Origin: Endozoicomonas sp. G2_1
GTDB lineage: Bacteria; Pseudomonadota; Gammaproteobacteria; Enterobacterales; Alteromonadaceae
DNA length: 64,000 bases
NCBI RefSeq assembly: GCF_017744155.1
Contig: NZ_JAGHQT010000001.1
Span: forward strand, 186,001-250,000
Direction: 5' to 3'
Shown here: positions 37,318 to 45,653 of the stretch, piece after piece
How positions within the stretch are numbered: the first letter of the stretch is position 1
How the letters are laid out: the number at the start of each line of letters is the position of its first letter
Position numbers and translations under genes: made by a program
Notes under the pieces: generated by a model
Told to the model about the DNA's origin: nothing
What the model saw: only the letters and a program-made list of their open reading frames with translations
Database searches by the model: none

Positions 37318-37956
37318 ATGTTAGCTAATTTTTACTCATTTTCCGCTAAATATTGTCAGCGTCTCGCTGTTCTGATAACCGTATTAGTGCTTAGCGCTTG
37401 TAGTGCATTGACCGATAAACCAGCACCAGAGCCCTTGTTGGTAAGCAATGATCACCAAACTAACATTGCTCAATTAACAAAATGGCGAGTTTCCGGAAAA
37501 ATAGGCTTTATCACGCCACAGCAGCGCCAACGAGCAAACCTGAATTGGCAAATGAACGAGAGTATTGGCCAGCAACAGCTCAATTTAACCACTTACTTAG
37601 GTATAAATGTATTAAAAGTAAGTTCAATGAGTGGTGAACATCAAATAGAGGTTGATGGCAAACTGTACCGAGGCCAAAACTTATCAGACCTTATTACCCA
37701 GCTCACTGGCTTGAATTTACCCGCCGAAGCCCTAGCTTTTTGGTTAAAAGGCATTCCCTACCGTTATCGTGATATCGTCAGCTATCAAGCAGATAATCAG
37801 TTAGCTGAATCAATCAGTAGTGCGATTAACGGAAAGATTTGGCAAATTCGCTATCAAGTTTATCGCAAGTTTAACGGCTACGTATTGCCAACAAAAATGA
37901 CCATTGAACAAGGTGAACTGACCATAAAAATTAGCTTAAACCAATGGCAGGTTTAG
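37318..37956 (+). CDS. lolB: Outer-membrane lipoprotein receptor LolB
   Basis: A 212-residue lipoprotein. The signal peptide ends in a lipobox, LVLSAC, with the lipidated Cys at about residue 28. The mature part has the LolB beta-barrel/half-barrel features (WRVSGKIGFITPQQRQRANLNW, LNLTTYLGINVLKV). LolB accepts lipoproteins from the periplasmic carrier LolA and inserts them in the outer membrane. The order hemA (divergent), lolB, ispE, prs is conserved in gammaproteobacteria, which strengthens the call. Confidence 0.93.
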   Translation: MLANFYSFSAKYCQRLAVLITVLVLSACSALTDKPAPEPLLVSNDHQTNIAQLTKWRVSGKIGFITPQQRQRANLNWQMNESIGQQQLNLTTYLGINVLKVSSMSGEHQIEVDGKLYRGQNLSDLITQLTGLNLPAEALAFWLKGIPYRYRDIVSYQADNQLAESISSAINGKIWQIRYQVYRKFNGYVLPTKMTIEQGELTIKISLNQWQV

Positions 37957-38012
37957 TGGTGATTTCACTGCCTTGTTCTTATTTACTCTTTTACTAATGA
38001 CCGAATAACTAT

Positions 38013-38879
38013 ATGAATTCAGCGAGCTATCAATTTTTTTCGCCGGCAAAAATCAACTTGTTTCTCCATGTGATTGGCCGACGTCCCGACGGTTATCACA
38101 ATTTACAAACCGTCTTTCAGTTTCTCGACTACGGCGATCAAATTACCATTACTCCCACCGAAAATGGCAAGCTATCTTTACTAACCAAATTCGAAGGGGT
38201 TGCCGAGCAAGACAATCTGATCATCAAAGCAGCTAAAGCATTACAAACCGCTGCTGATTGTTCATTAGGCGCAGAAATTAGTATCGAAAAAAAACTGCCC
38301 ATGGGTGGTGGTTTAGGGGGTGGTTCATCAAATGCAGCAACAGTTTTAGTCGCGCTCAATCAATTATGGCAGCTCGATTATTCCAAGCAAGAGCTTGCCG
38401 ATATTGGCTTAGCGTTGGGAGCTGATGTCCCTATTTTTGTTCACGGTTACGCTGCTTTTGCTGAAGGTGTTGGTGAGCAGCTTACACCAGTAGCGCCGCC
38501 TGAGTATTGGTATTTAGTCACTAAACCTAAGGTCAGTATTAGTACTGTAAGTGTTTTTACCTCAGTAGATTTGCCGCGCAACACCCCTCATATATCGGCA
38601 AGTGAGTGGTCAATGGCAAACACCCATAACGATTGTCAAACTATGGTAACAAAACACTATCCTGAGGTTGCCAACTTATACGCTTGGTTGATAGAATACG
38701 CGCCGTCTCGAATGACAGGTACTGGTGCCTGTATTTTTTCTTATTTCGAAACTGAGCAGGCTGCTCGAGAGGTTGAAAAGCTTCTTCCTCCCGGTATTGA
38801 GTCTTTCGTGGCAAAAGGGCTCAATCACTCCCCGTTAGTTGACCAAATGGTCCAATTATCATCGACTGATTCCCCCTAA
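38013..38879 (+). CDS. ispE: 4-diphosphocytidyl-2-C-methyl-D-erythritol kinase
   Basis: A 288-residue GHMP-family kinase of the methylerythritol-phosphate pathway, which phosphorylates CDP-methylerythritol on the way to isoprenoid precursors. The start [21 protein letters not shown] and the ATP-binding loop [15 protein letters not shown] are family signatures, and MTGTGACIF is the C-terminal GHMP motif. It is 56 bases after lolB and 109 bases before the prs start. Confidence 0.96.
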   Translation: MNSASYQFFSPAKINLFLHVIGRRPDGYHNLQTVFQFLDYGDQITITPTENGKLSLLTKFEGVAEQDNLIIKAAKALQTAADCSLGAEISIEKKLPMGGGLGGGSSNAATVLVALNQLWQLDYSKQELADIGLALGADVPIFVHGYAAFAEGVGEQLTPVAPPEYWYLVTKPKVSISTVSVFTSVDLPRNTPHISASEWSMANTHNDCQTMVTKHYPEVANLYAWLIEYAPSRMTGTGACIFSYFETEQAAREVEKLLPPGIESFVAKGLNHSPLVDQMVQLSSTDSP

Positions 38880-38988
38880 TTTAACGTTAAAAAATTAACA
38901 AACAAATTAAATAAGCAGTTATGTTTTATCTCTCCCAGATTGAAATATGACACAACTATTAATGTCGAACGTTTCTGAGGAACCGACA

Positions 38989-39939
38989 GTGCCTGACATG
39001 AAGATCTTTGCGGGTAACGCCACCCCTGAACTGGCTAAAAAAATTGCAGATCGCCTATACATTTCTTTGGGCGATGCCAAAGTAGGCAGTTTTAGCGATG
39101 GTGAAATCAGTGTTGAAATCACTGAAAATGTCCGTGGTGCCGATGTATTTATCATTCAATCAACTTGCGCGCCAACCAACGATAACCTAATGGAATTAAT
39201 CGTCATGGTCGACGCCTTACGCCGCGCTTCAGCTGGTCGTATTACGGCAGTAATGCCTTACTTTGGCTACGCCCGTCAAGATCGCCGCGTGCGCAGTGCT
39301 CGTGTTCCTATTACGGCAAAAGTCGTTGCCGACTTTTTATCAAGTGTTGGCGTTGATCGCGTACTTACCGTTGATTTACACGCTGAGCAAATTCAAGGCT
39401 TCTTCGACGTACCAGTAGACAATGTTTTCGGTACGCCAATCTTATTAGAAGACATGTTAGAAAAGAACTTAGACAACCCAGTTGTGGTATCACCTGATAT
39501 CGGCGGTGTTGTTCGTGCCCGCGCAGTTGCTAAGTTACTTGACGATGCCGACCTTGCCATTATCGACAAACGTCGTCCAAAAGCAAACGTCGCCCAAGTC
39601 ATGCACATTATCGGTGACGTTGAAGGTCGCGACTGTATTATTGTTGACGACATGATTGACACTGGCGGTACGTTAGCAAAAGCTGCTGAAGCATTAAAAC
39701 AGCACGGCGCGAAAAACGTTTACGCTTACGCTACTCACCCAGTACTTTCTGGCAATGCCGCGCAAAACTTAAAAGATTCAGTGATTGATGAAGTGATTGT
39801 CACCGACTCAATTCCACTATCACCAGAAATTAAGAAATTGAAGAAGGTTCGTCAATTAACCTTAAGCGGTATGTTGTCAGAAGCGATTCGTCGCGTCAGC
39901 AACGAAGAATCAATTTCAGCAATGTTCGACAACGCCTAG
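38989..39939 (+). CDS. prs: Ribose-phosphate pyrophosphokinase
   Basis: A 316-residue enzyme making PRPP from ribose-5-phosphate and ATP for nucleotide, His and Trp synthesis. I place the start at GTG 38989 (reading [14 protein letters not shown]), preceded by GAGG eight bases before; this gives the family's usual length and N-terminus. An in-frame ATG at 38947 would add 14 unconserved residues. Signatures: [14 protein letters not shown] (flexible loop), [17 protein letters not shown], and the PRPP loop [16 protein letters not shown] terminator follows. Confidence 0.95.
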   Translation: MPDMKIFAGNATPELAKKIADRLYISLGDAKVGSFSDGEISVEITENVRGADVFIIQSTCAPTNDNLMELIVMVDALRRASAGRITAVMPYFGYARQDRRVRSARVPITAKVVADFLSSVGVDRVLTVDLHAEQIQGFFDVPVDNVFGTPILLEDMLEKNLDNPVVVSPDIGGVVRARAVAKLLDDADLAIIDKRRPKANVAQVMHIIGDVEGRDCIIVDDMIDTGGTLAKAAEALKQHGAKNVYAYATHPVLSGNAAQNLKDSVIDEVIVTDSIPLSPEIKKLKKVRQLTLSGMLSEAIRRVSNEESISAMFDNA

Positions 39940-39973
39940 TTCAAGGCTTAGATTAGTAACATCATCTATTTTA

Positions 39974-39998
39974 AAAAGCGCCTAGTGCGCTTTTTTTG
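39974..39998 (+). terminator. Terminator after prs
   Basis: AAAAAGCGC (39974-39982) pairs with GCGCTTTTT (39988-39996) around CTAGT, and more T follow. It lies 34 bases past the prs stop. Confidence 0.93.
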
Positions 39999-40018
39999 TT
40001 TGTTGCCCGACATTTTAA

Positions 40019-40047
40019 TTGTTGTTTCACTGCGGCAATGTTATCAT
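40019..40047 (+). promoter_or_regulatory. Candidate promoter of rplY
   Basis: TTGTTG (40019-40024), a 17-base spacer and TATCAT (40042-40047) form a plausible sigma-70 promoter, followed by a GC-rich GCCGCGCC discriminator. It predicts a leader of about 100 bases before rplY. Confidence 0.45.
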
Positions 40048-40102
40048 GCCGCGCCTTTTTTAACCGACTCGCATAGAGTTGAATAAAAAAGGCAACAAAA
40101 TA

Positions 40103-40127
40103 GTTGTTTTTGGTCGCAAAAAACAAC
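40103..40127 (+). promoter_or_regulatory. Leader hairpin of rplY
   Basis: GTTGTTTTT (40103-40111) pairs with AAAAACAAC (40119-40127) around GGTCGCA. It sits in the 5' leader, 30 bases upstream of the ATG. E. coli L25 is known to repress its own synthesis through its mRNA leader, so this may be part of a similar autoregulatory site; the structural match is not shown. Confidence 0.4.
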
Positions 40128-40157
40128 CCTTAAATTTTTAAAATAGAGTATATAAAA

Positions 40158-40772
40158 ATGACTGATATTTTTACTTTGGATGCTGAAGTACGTACTGACT
40201 TAGGGAAAGGTGCGAGCCGCCGCCTACGTCACGCGAACAAAGTTCCAGCTATCCTTTACGGTGAAGGCAAAGAGCCTGTTTCTTTAACTTTAGCGCACAA
40301 CAAAGTGTTCCGTGCTCAAGAAGAAGAAGCGTTCTACTCTCACGTATTAACGTTAAACGTTGATGGTGAAAAAGTTGAGTGTTTATTAAAAGACATGCAA
40401 CGTCACCCTTACAAGCCGTTAGTTATGCACATGGATTTCATGCGCATTGACGCAACTCACGCTGTTCATACAAACGTTCCTGTTCACTTCTTAAACGAAG
40501 AAGCAGTAGCTAAGAAAGGCGCTACCGTTGCTCACCACATCTCTGAGATTGCTATCACTTGTTTACCAGGTAACTTACCTGAGTTCATCGAAGTTGATGT
40601 TGCTGACTTAGAAGTTGGTCAAACGCTTCACTTATCTGACGTTAAATTCCCAGAAGGCGTTACTTCTGACGAATTAGCTAAAGGTGAGAGCCACGACCAA
40701 GCAGTAGTTACCGCTAATGCACCGAAAGGTGGTAGCGATGAAGCTGCTGAAGAAGAAACTACTGAAGAATAA
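40158..40772 (+). CDS. rplY: 50S ribosomal protein L25 (CTC/TL5 form)
   Basis: A 204-residue protein binding 5S rRNA. The first 90 residues match L25 ([57 protein letters not shown] in parts), and the second half is the CTC/TL5 extension ([36 protein letters not shown] in parts), absent in E. coli L25 but common in other bacteria. It ends in an acidic tail. It precedes pth and ychF as in many relatives. The codons are strongly biased, as for a highly expressed gene. Confidence 0.96.
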   Translation: MTDIFTLDAEVRTDLGKGASRRLRHANKVPAILYGEGKEPVSLTLAHNKVFRAQEEEAFYSHVLTLNVDGEKVECLLKDMQRHPYKPLVMHMDFMRIDATHAVHTNVPVHFLNEEAVAKKGATVAHHISEIAITCLPGNLPEFIEVDVADLEVGQTLHLSDVKFPEGVTSDELAKGESHDQAVVTANAPKGGSDEAAEEETTEE

Positions 40773-40789
40773 TCGGCGAGGATAATTCC

Positions 40790-41386
40790 TTGACGCTTAC
40801 TGAAAACATTCAGTTAGTTGTGGGCCTGGGTAATCCAGGCCCCGAATATACAAAAACCCGCCACAATGCTGGAGTTTGGTTTGTTGAAGAACTCGCAGCC
40901 CGTTACAACATCTCGCTAAGACCAGAGAAGAAATATTCTGGCCTCTATGGCAAAGGCCTTATCGACGGCCAAGTTGTACATTTACTCATTCCAACCACCT
41001 TTATGAATCGCAGTGGTCAAGCAGTTGCCCCATTGGCGAATTTTTTCCGCATTGCCGTTGATAACATCTTAGTCGCTCACGACGAAATGGATATTGACCC
41101 GGGTGTGAGTAAAATTAAAAAAGGCGGCGGTCACGGCGGCCACAATGGCTTGCGTGATATTATTGCCAAAATGGCAAACAACAAAGATTTCTATCGCTTG
41201 CGCATCGGTATTGGCCATCCCGGCCACAAAGATCGCGTAACCGGTCACGTGTTAGGCAAAGCACCCGCCAACGAACAACAACTCATTGACCAAAGTATCG
41301 ATGAAGCGAGCCGTTGTTTCGAAATTTGGCAAAAAGACGGCGTCAAAAAAGCGCAAAGTCGCCTACATTCATTTAAAGCACAATAA
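40790..41386 (+). CDS. pth: Peptidyl-tRNA hydrolase
   Basis: A 198-residue esterase that recycles tRNA from peptidyl-tRNA released during translation. It starts at TTG 40790, with GAGG eight bases upstream, reading [28 protein letters not shown] (split: [17 protein letters not shown], which includes the catalytic His). TTFMNRSG and [12 protein letters not shown] are the other motifs. Seventeen bases separate it from rplY, suggesting one transcript rplY-pth-ychF. Confidence 0.96.
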   Translation: MTLTENIQLVVGLGNPGPEYTKTRHNAGVWFVEELAARYNISLRPEKKYSGLYGKGLIDGQVVHLLIPTTFMNRSGQAVAPLANFFRIAVDNILVAHDEMDIDPGVSKIKKGGGHGGHNGLRDIIAKMANNKDFYRLRIGIGHPGHKDRVTGHVLGKAPANEQQLIDQSIDEASRCFEIWQKDGVKKAQSRLHSFKAQ

Positions 41387-41422
41387 ATTAATCGCTCGAT
41401 TAAGCAAGTAAGGTAACTAATT

Positions 41423-42514
41423 ATGGGATTCAAATGTGGTATTGTTGGCTTGCCCAACGTTGGTAAATCAACCCTATTCAATGCATTGACTAAAGCGGGT
41501 ATTGAAGCAGCAAACTTTCCTTTTTGTACCATAGAGCCAAATACTGGCGTAGTGCCGGTACCAGACCCACGCCTTGATCAACTTGCTGAGATTGTTAGCC
41601 CTGAGCGCGTTATTGCAACTACCATGGAATTCGTTGACATTGCTGGTCTTGTTGCTGGTGCATCAAAAGGCGAAGGCTTAGGTAACAAATTCTTAGCCAA
41701 TATTCGCGAAACAGATGCTATCGGCCATGTTGTTCGCTGCTTTGAAAATGAAAATATCGTTCACGTTTCAGGTAAAGTAAACCCTGCTGAAGATATTGAT
41801 GTTATCAACACGGAACTTGCCCTTGCCGATATGGATACCGCCGAGCGCGCTATTCAACGTCAAACCAAAAAAGCCAAAGGCGGCGACAAAGACGCTAAAT
41901 TTGAGTTACCTGTGCTAGAAAAAATTCTTAAGCACGTTGAAGAAGGCCACATGATTCGCTCTTTAGAACTAGCTAAAGAAGAATTAGCCGCGGTTAAGTA
42001 CTTAAACTTCTTAACCGTTAAACCGACCATGTACATTGCTAACGTCAATGACGACGGCTTTGAAAACAACCCTTACTTAGATCAAGTGCGCGAAATTGCC
42101 GCCCAAGAAGGTGCTGTAGTAGTGCCGGTTTGCGCCGAAATTGAAGGCGAGCTATCTGAAATGGACGAAGAAGATCGCGAGATCTTTATGGAAGAAATGG
42201 GCTTAACTGAGCCTGGCCTTAACCGCGTGATCAACTCAGGTTACGGTTTGTTAAGCTTACAAACTTACTTCACAGCAGGAGTAAAAGAAGTACGCGCTTG
42301 GACCGTAAAGCAAAACGCAACTGCGCCGCAAGCCGCTGGTGTGATTCACACTGACTTTGAAAAAGGTTTTATTCGCGCTGAAGTTGTCAGCTTTGACGAT
42401 TTTGTTGAATACAATGGCGAGTCTGGTGCTAAAGACGCTGGTAAGTGGCGTTTAGAAGGTAAAGATTATCTGGTTAAAGACGGCGACGTTGTTCACTTCC
42501 GCTTTAACGTTTAA
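41423..42514 (+). CDS. ychF: Ribosome-binding ATPase YchF
   Basis: A 363-residue Obg-family P-loop ATPase (OLA1/YchF). The P-loop [15 protein letters not shown], switch region [12 protein letters not shown] and [20 protein letters not shown] are typical, and the C-terminal TGS domain has [13 protein letters not shown] and [18 protein letters not shown] (key part VHFRF). The family prefers ATP over GTP because the usual NKxD motif is altered. It is linked to ribosomes and oxidative-stress responses. A terminator follows. Confidence 0.97.
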   Translation: MGFKCGIVGLPNVGKSTLFNALTKAGIEAANFPFCTIEPNTGVVPVPDPRLDQLAEIVSPERVIATTMEFVDIAGLVAGASKGEGLGNKFLANIRETDAIGHVVRCFENENIVHVSGKVNPAEDIDVINTELALADMDTAERAIQRQTKKAKGGDKDAKFELPVLEKILKHVEEGHMIRSLELAKEELAAVKYLNFLTVKPTMYIANVNDDGFENNPYLDQVREIAAQEGAVVVPVCAEIEGELSEMDEEDREIFMEEMGLTEPGLNRVINSGYGLLSLQTYFTAGVKEVRAWTVKQNATAPQAAGVIHTDFEKGFIRAEVVSFDDFVEYNGESGAKDAGKWRLEGKDYLVKDGDVVHFRFNV

Positions 42515-42536
42515 TAACCTTACGATATAAATGATT

Positions 42537-42560
42537 AAGCCGTCGATTGACGGCTTTTTT
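42537..42560 (+). terminator. Terminator after ychF
   Basis: AAGCCGTC (42537-42544) pairs with GACGGCTT (42549-42556) around GATT, then TTTT follows. It lies 22 bases past the ychF stop. Confidence 0.93.
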
Positions 42561-42796
42561 AATGCCTTATTTTCACGCTAGATAACCACACAGACAAGAA
42601 TATAGGTAACATTAACCGTTCAGATACTATAAACACGTTTTAACTCAACGAGATTTAATCTGTTGTTAACGATAGGTTTTGCCCCTTTAAACGCTGTTTT
42701 AGTCGACTGGCAATAGATGTTTCGAATAGCAATTAGCCAAATTGTTGCCTATTTATCCAAACAAACAAAAACTGGTAATATTTTTATAAAAAGGTG

Positions 42797-42832
42797 TTGA
42801 CGAAGCTCAGCTACATTTGCATAATACGCGCC
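42797..42832 (+). promoter_or_regulatory. Promoter of the tRNA cluster
   Basis: TTGACG (42797-42802), 17-base spacer, CATAAT (42820-42825), followed by the GC-rich discriminator ACGCGCC typical of stringently controlled stable-RNA promoters. It lies 32 bases upstream of the first tRNA. Apart from the ychF terminator I see nothing else in the 343-base gap. Confidence 0.8.
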
Positions 42833-42857
42833 ACTTGCTGAGAGGCAAGATTGGAAA

Positions 42858-42934
42858 GGCTACATAGCTCAGCTGGTTAGAGCACATCACTCATAATGAT
42901 GGGGTCCCAGGTTCAAATCCCGGTGTAGCCACCA
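42858..42934 (+). tRNA. tRNA-Met (CAT), copy 1
   Basis: A 77-base elongator-type methionine tRNA with encoded CCA. The acceptor arms GGCTACA/TGTAGCC pair fully, the anticodon loop reads CTCATAA, and the T-loop TTCAAAT is normal. The T-stem has an A-C mismatch at 51-63 and a G-C pair at 52-62. Confidence 0.97.
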
Positions 42935-42956
42935 TTCTTTCTTAAAGTATAGTTCT

Positions 42957-43041
<85 letters not shown>

Positions 43042-43079
43042 TTTCTTACAACATTAGTTGTGATAGAAAGAAACATTGT

Positions 43080-43154
43080 TGGGGTATAGCCAAGCGGTAA
43101 GGCAGCGGGTTTTGATCCCGTCATTCTGAGGTTCAAATCCTCATACCCCAGCCA
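43080..43154 (+). tRNA. tRNA-Gln (TTG), copy 1
   Basis: A 75-base tRNA with encoded CCA. It begins with the unpaired-type T typical of tRNA-Gln (TGGGGTA/TACCCCA). The anticodon loop TTTTGAT gives TTG. A 10-bp stem GCCATTTTCT/AGAAAATGGC starts right at its 3' end (43151-43183), probably a processing feature. Confidence 0.97.
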
Positions 43155-43209
43155 TTTTCTCTTAATCATTAATAGAAAATGGCAAACAACATGTTTCGAA
43201 TATACCTAC

Positions 43210-43284
43210 TGGGGTATAGCCAAGCGGTAAGGCAGCGGGTTTTGATCCCGTCATTCTGAGGTTCAAATCCTCATACCCCAGCCA
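43210..43284 (+). tRNA. tRNA-Gln (TTG), copy 2
   Basis: A 75-base tRNA identical in sequence to Gln copy 1, including CCA. Its spacer also begins with a hairpin (CACTTTAA/TTAAGGTG). Confidence 0.97.
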
Positions 43285-43348
43285 CTTTAATTTTATGATT
43301 AAGGTGATAGCCTCATAATTAGTAACAAGTCGTTGTTAATTATACTCT

Positions 43349-43433
<85 letters not shown>

Positions 43434-43493
43434 TGCTATTAAATCAAATAGCAGCAATTCAAATATTTAATACCTTTGCATATTAATATTTAT

Positions 43494-43568
43494 TGGGGTA
43501 TAGCCAAGCGGTAAGGCAGCGGGTTTTGATCCCGTCATTCTGAGGTTCAAATCCTCATACCCCAGCCA
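43494..43568 (+). tRNA. tRNA-Gln (TTG), copy 3
   Basis: A 75-base tRNA identical to Gln copies 1 and 2, with encoded CCA. No glutamine tRNA with a CTG anticodon is present in the window. Confidence 0.97.
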
Positions 43569-43607
43569 CTAATTTTAACATGTAAAAATTGGCATTAAGT
43601 AATCTTT

Positions 43608-43684
43608 GGCTACATAGCTCAGCTGGTTAGAGCACATCACTCATAATGATGGGGTCCCAAGTTCAAATCTCGGTGTAGCCACCA
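43608..43684 (+). tRNA. tRNA-Met (CAT), copy 2
   Basis: A 77-base elongator-type methionine tRNA, the last of the cluster. It differs from copy 1 at two paired T-stem positions: the G52-C62 pair is A52-T62 here, a compensated change. The A51-C63 mismatch is the same. A T-rich stretch follows, which may help termination. Confidence 0.97.
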
Positions 43685-43795
43685 TTTTTTTCTTCTTTTT
43701 ATTCGATCTTTCCTAATAACTATCTGACCACAGTGTTTCAGCGTCTAAGCGTTTCAACACCTAAACATCCTTGTTTGTTTAATTCACGATATTTG

Positions 43796-44968
43796 CTATT
43801 CGACACCACAGGCATACGCCAGCACTTTATTCTTAACCAATGGTACTTTGTTGATGCCAGCCAATGCGATATTGCGTAAACCTTTAATGATCGGCGATGG
43901 TTGAGAAAAGCCCTTGTACAGAGCATCCATGCCCGACATCATCAACAAATTATCTGCCCGTCGTTTCTTTTCATAACGCTGTAGCACATTTTCACTGTGC
44001 CAAGACTTACCATCAGCAATAGCCTCTGCGATAACAGATTGCAGTGCCTTAACATCTTTAAAGCCCAAATTAACGCCCTGCCCCGCCATCGGATTAATGG
44101 TATGGGCAGAATCACCTAAGAGCACAACGTTGCCTTTGAAATAGTAATTGGCATGACGGCGAGTCAATGGGAAGCCACCTTTATCGATTACTTCTATACT
44201 GCCAAGGCGTTTAGGGAATACCGCCATCATCTGCTCAGCCAATTGTTTATTAGGCAACGCTTGTAAGCGTTTAATTTCTTCGCGTTGGTGATACCAAACT
44301 AAAGATGCGTACTGTCCCGGCATTGGCAGCATAGCAACTGGCCCTGTAGGCAAGTATTGCTGCCAAGTAATATCTTGCTGTTCATGCTCAGTTTTAACAT
44401 TGACCAACATCGCGGATTGTTGATAATCCCACCCTGTTAAGCCTATATTCACTAACTGACGAACTTGAGAATTAGCGCCATCGCAGGCACACAATAACTT
44501 GGTTGAAAAACTGCGTTCCGATAAGGCAACCAAAACCTCGTCATCTAATTGTTCAATACCTTTTAACTGCTCAGGGCACAGTAAAGTAATATTGGGATGC
44601 TGTTGCGCTACTTGCCACAACGCCAGTTGAATTAATCGATTCTCGATAATATGCCCTAAGTGTTGTTGACCAATACTCTCGGCGTTAAATTCAGTATAGG
44701 ACGCTTCATTCTCCCAAACTGCTAAGCGTCGATATGGTACGACACGCCAACTCGCAATGGTCGACCAAGCTCCCAATTGTTCAAGCAGGTGCTGAGAAGC
44801 TAAGGAAATAGCTGAAACTCGAATATCAAATGCTTGTTCAGCTACAAAAGGCTCAGGCGCAAATTTATCGATCAGAACGACTTTTAAACCTAAGTCAGCC
44901 AGTGCGATTGCTGTTGCACCACCTACCATACCAGCACCAATAATAGTGCAATCAAATTTACTGCTCAT
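43796..44968 (-). CDS. ubiF: 2-octaprenyl-3-methyl-6-methoxy-1,4-benzoquinol hydroxylase UbiF-like FAD monooxygenase
   Basis: A 390-residue flavoprotein hydroxylase of the UbiH/UbiF/VisC family, acting in ubiquinone ring hydroxylation. The FAD-binding GAGMVGGATAIALA follows the start, and GDSAHTINPMAGQGVNLG is the second FAD motif. I start at ATG 44968 (MSSKFDCTIIGAGMVG); an ATG at 45019 gives 17 extra residues without a ribosome site. The synteny with a Met/Leu/Gln tRNA cluster on one side and miaB on the other equals that of E. coli ubiF, which favours UbiF over UbiH or UbiI. It is convergent with the tRNA cluster. Confidence 0.85.
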   Translation of the reverse strand: MSSKFDCTIIGAGMVGGATAIALADLGLKVVLIDKFAPEPFVAEQAFDIRVSAISLASQHLLEQLGAWSTIASWRVVPYRRLAVWENEASYTEFNAESIGQQHLGHIIENRLIQLALWQVAQQHPNITLLCPEQLKGIEQLDDEVLVALSERSFSTKLLCACDGANSQVRQLVNIGLTGWDYQQSAMLVNVKTEHEQQDITWQQYLPTGPVAMLPMPGQYASLVWYHQREEIKRLQALPNKQLAEQMMAVFPKRLGSIEVIDKGGFPLTRRHANYYFKGNVVLLGDSAHTINPMAGQGVNLGFKDVKALQSVIAEAIADGKSWHSENVLQRYEKKRRADNLLMMSGMDALYKGFSQPSPIIKGLRNIALAGINKVPLVKNKVLAYACGVE

Positions 44969-45197
44969 ACCTAATATCGAACTCTTTGAATATGACAAAT
45001 TTCCACCTTCAACCTTCATACTATTTATTTTATTAAACGATTTAACAAGCCGGTGGATTCTTTTGATTTTACCTAAAATTTTCCTTCAATGTTTGTAAAA
45101 AATATATGTTTACAACTATTTACCTAGCTCCCTATAATGAAATTGACTTGGCTCATACAAGTCTAATCTAACAAGCAATAACATTAAGGAATAGATT

Positions 45198-45650
45198 ATG
45201 TCTGCACAATTAAAAGCACGCCGCGTTGCTCAAGATATCAATATCGTTTATTTAAACGATGATAAACCTAACAATACCAACTTAAAGACCAAAGAAAACC
45301 GAGCTGTAGTCGCCAAGCTTAGAGCCGATTTAGTAACACCACAAAATGAAATCATGACAGTAGATATCGATTTTGATACGACAAGTGGCTACCACAATAA
45401 CACAATGATGTTAATGGACGACTATGGTGTTGAAATGTTTGCAGCGGCTATTGAAGCGAAACACGGAAAAGTACACGCCGATAAAATACGCCAGGCGTGG
45501 AACCAAAAAGAAGATGCTAGCGCCTCTAGGTTACCCACTTATATGTTAGTTCAAAAGCCAAAAAACGACGAGTTACCAAAAGTCTTTGCTGTTTGTGGTA
45601 AAAAAGGCGATGATCACATCTCAAATCAAGCACCTGATAGTATCATTTAA
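45198..45650 (+). CDS. Hypothetical protein, partner of the propeller protein
   Basis: A 150-residue soluble-looking protein without signal peptide or membrane helix. It starts MSAQLKARRVAQDINIVYL and ends in a polar tail; one Cys (AVCGKKG) and several Met (TMMLMDDYGVEMF). I recognise no family or motif. An AAGGAATAG stretch precedes the ATG. It lies 3 bases before the propeller gene at 45654, so the two are almost certainly co-translated. Both sit between ubiF and miaB, which are closer neighbours in E. coli. Confidence 0.7.
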   Translation: MSAQLKARRVAQDINIVYLNDDKPNNTNLKTKENRAVVAKLRADLVTPQNEIMTVDIDFDTTSGYHNNTMMLMDDYGVEMFAAAIEAKHGKVHADKIRQAWNQKEDASASRLPTYMLVQKPKNDELPKVFAVCGKKGDDHISNQAPDSII

Positions 45651-45653
45651 CTC

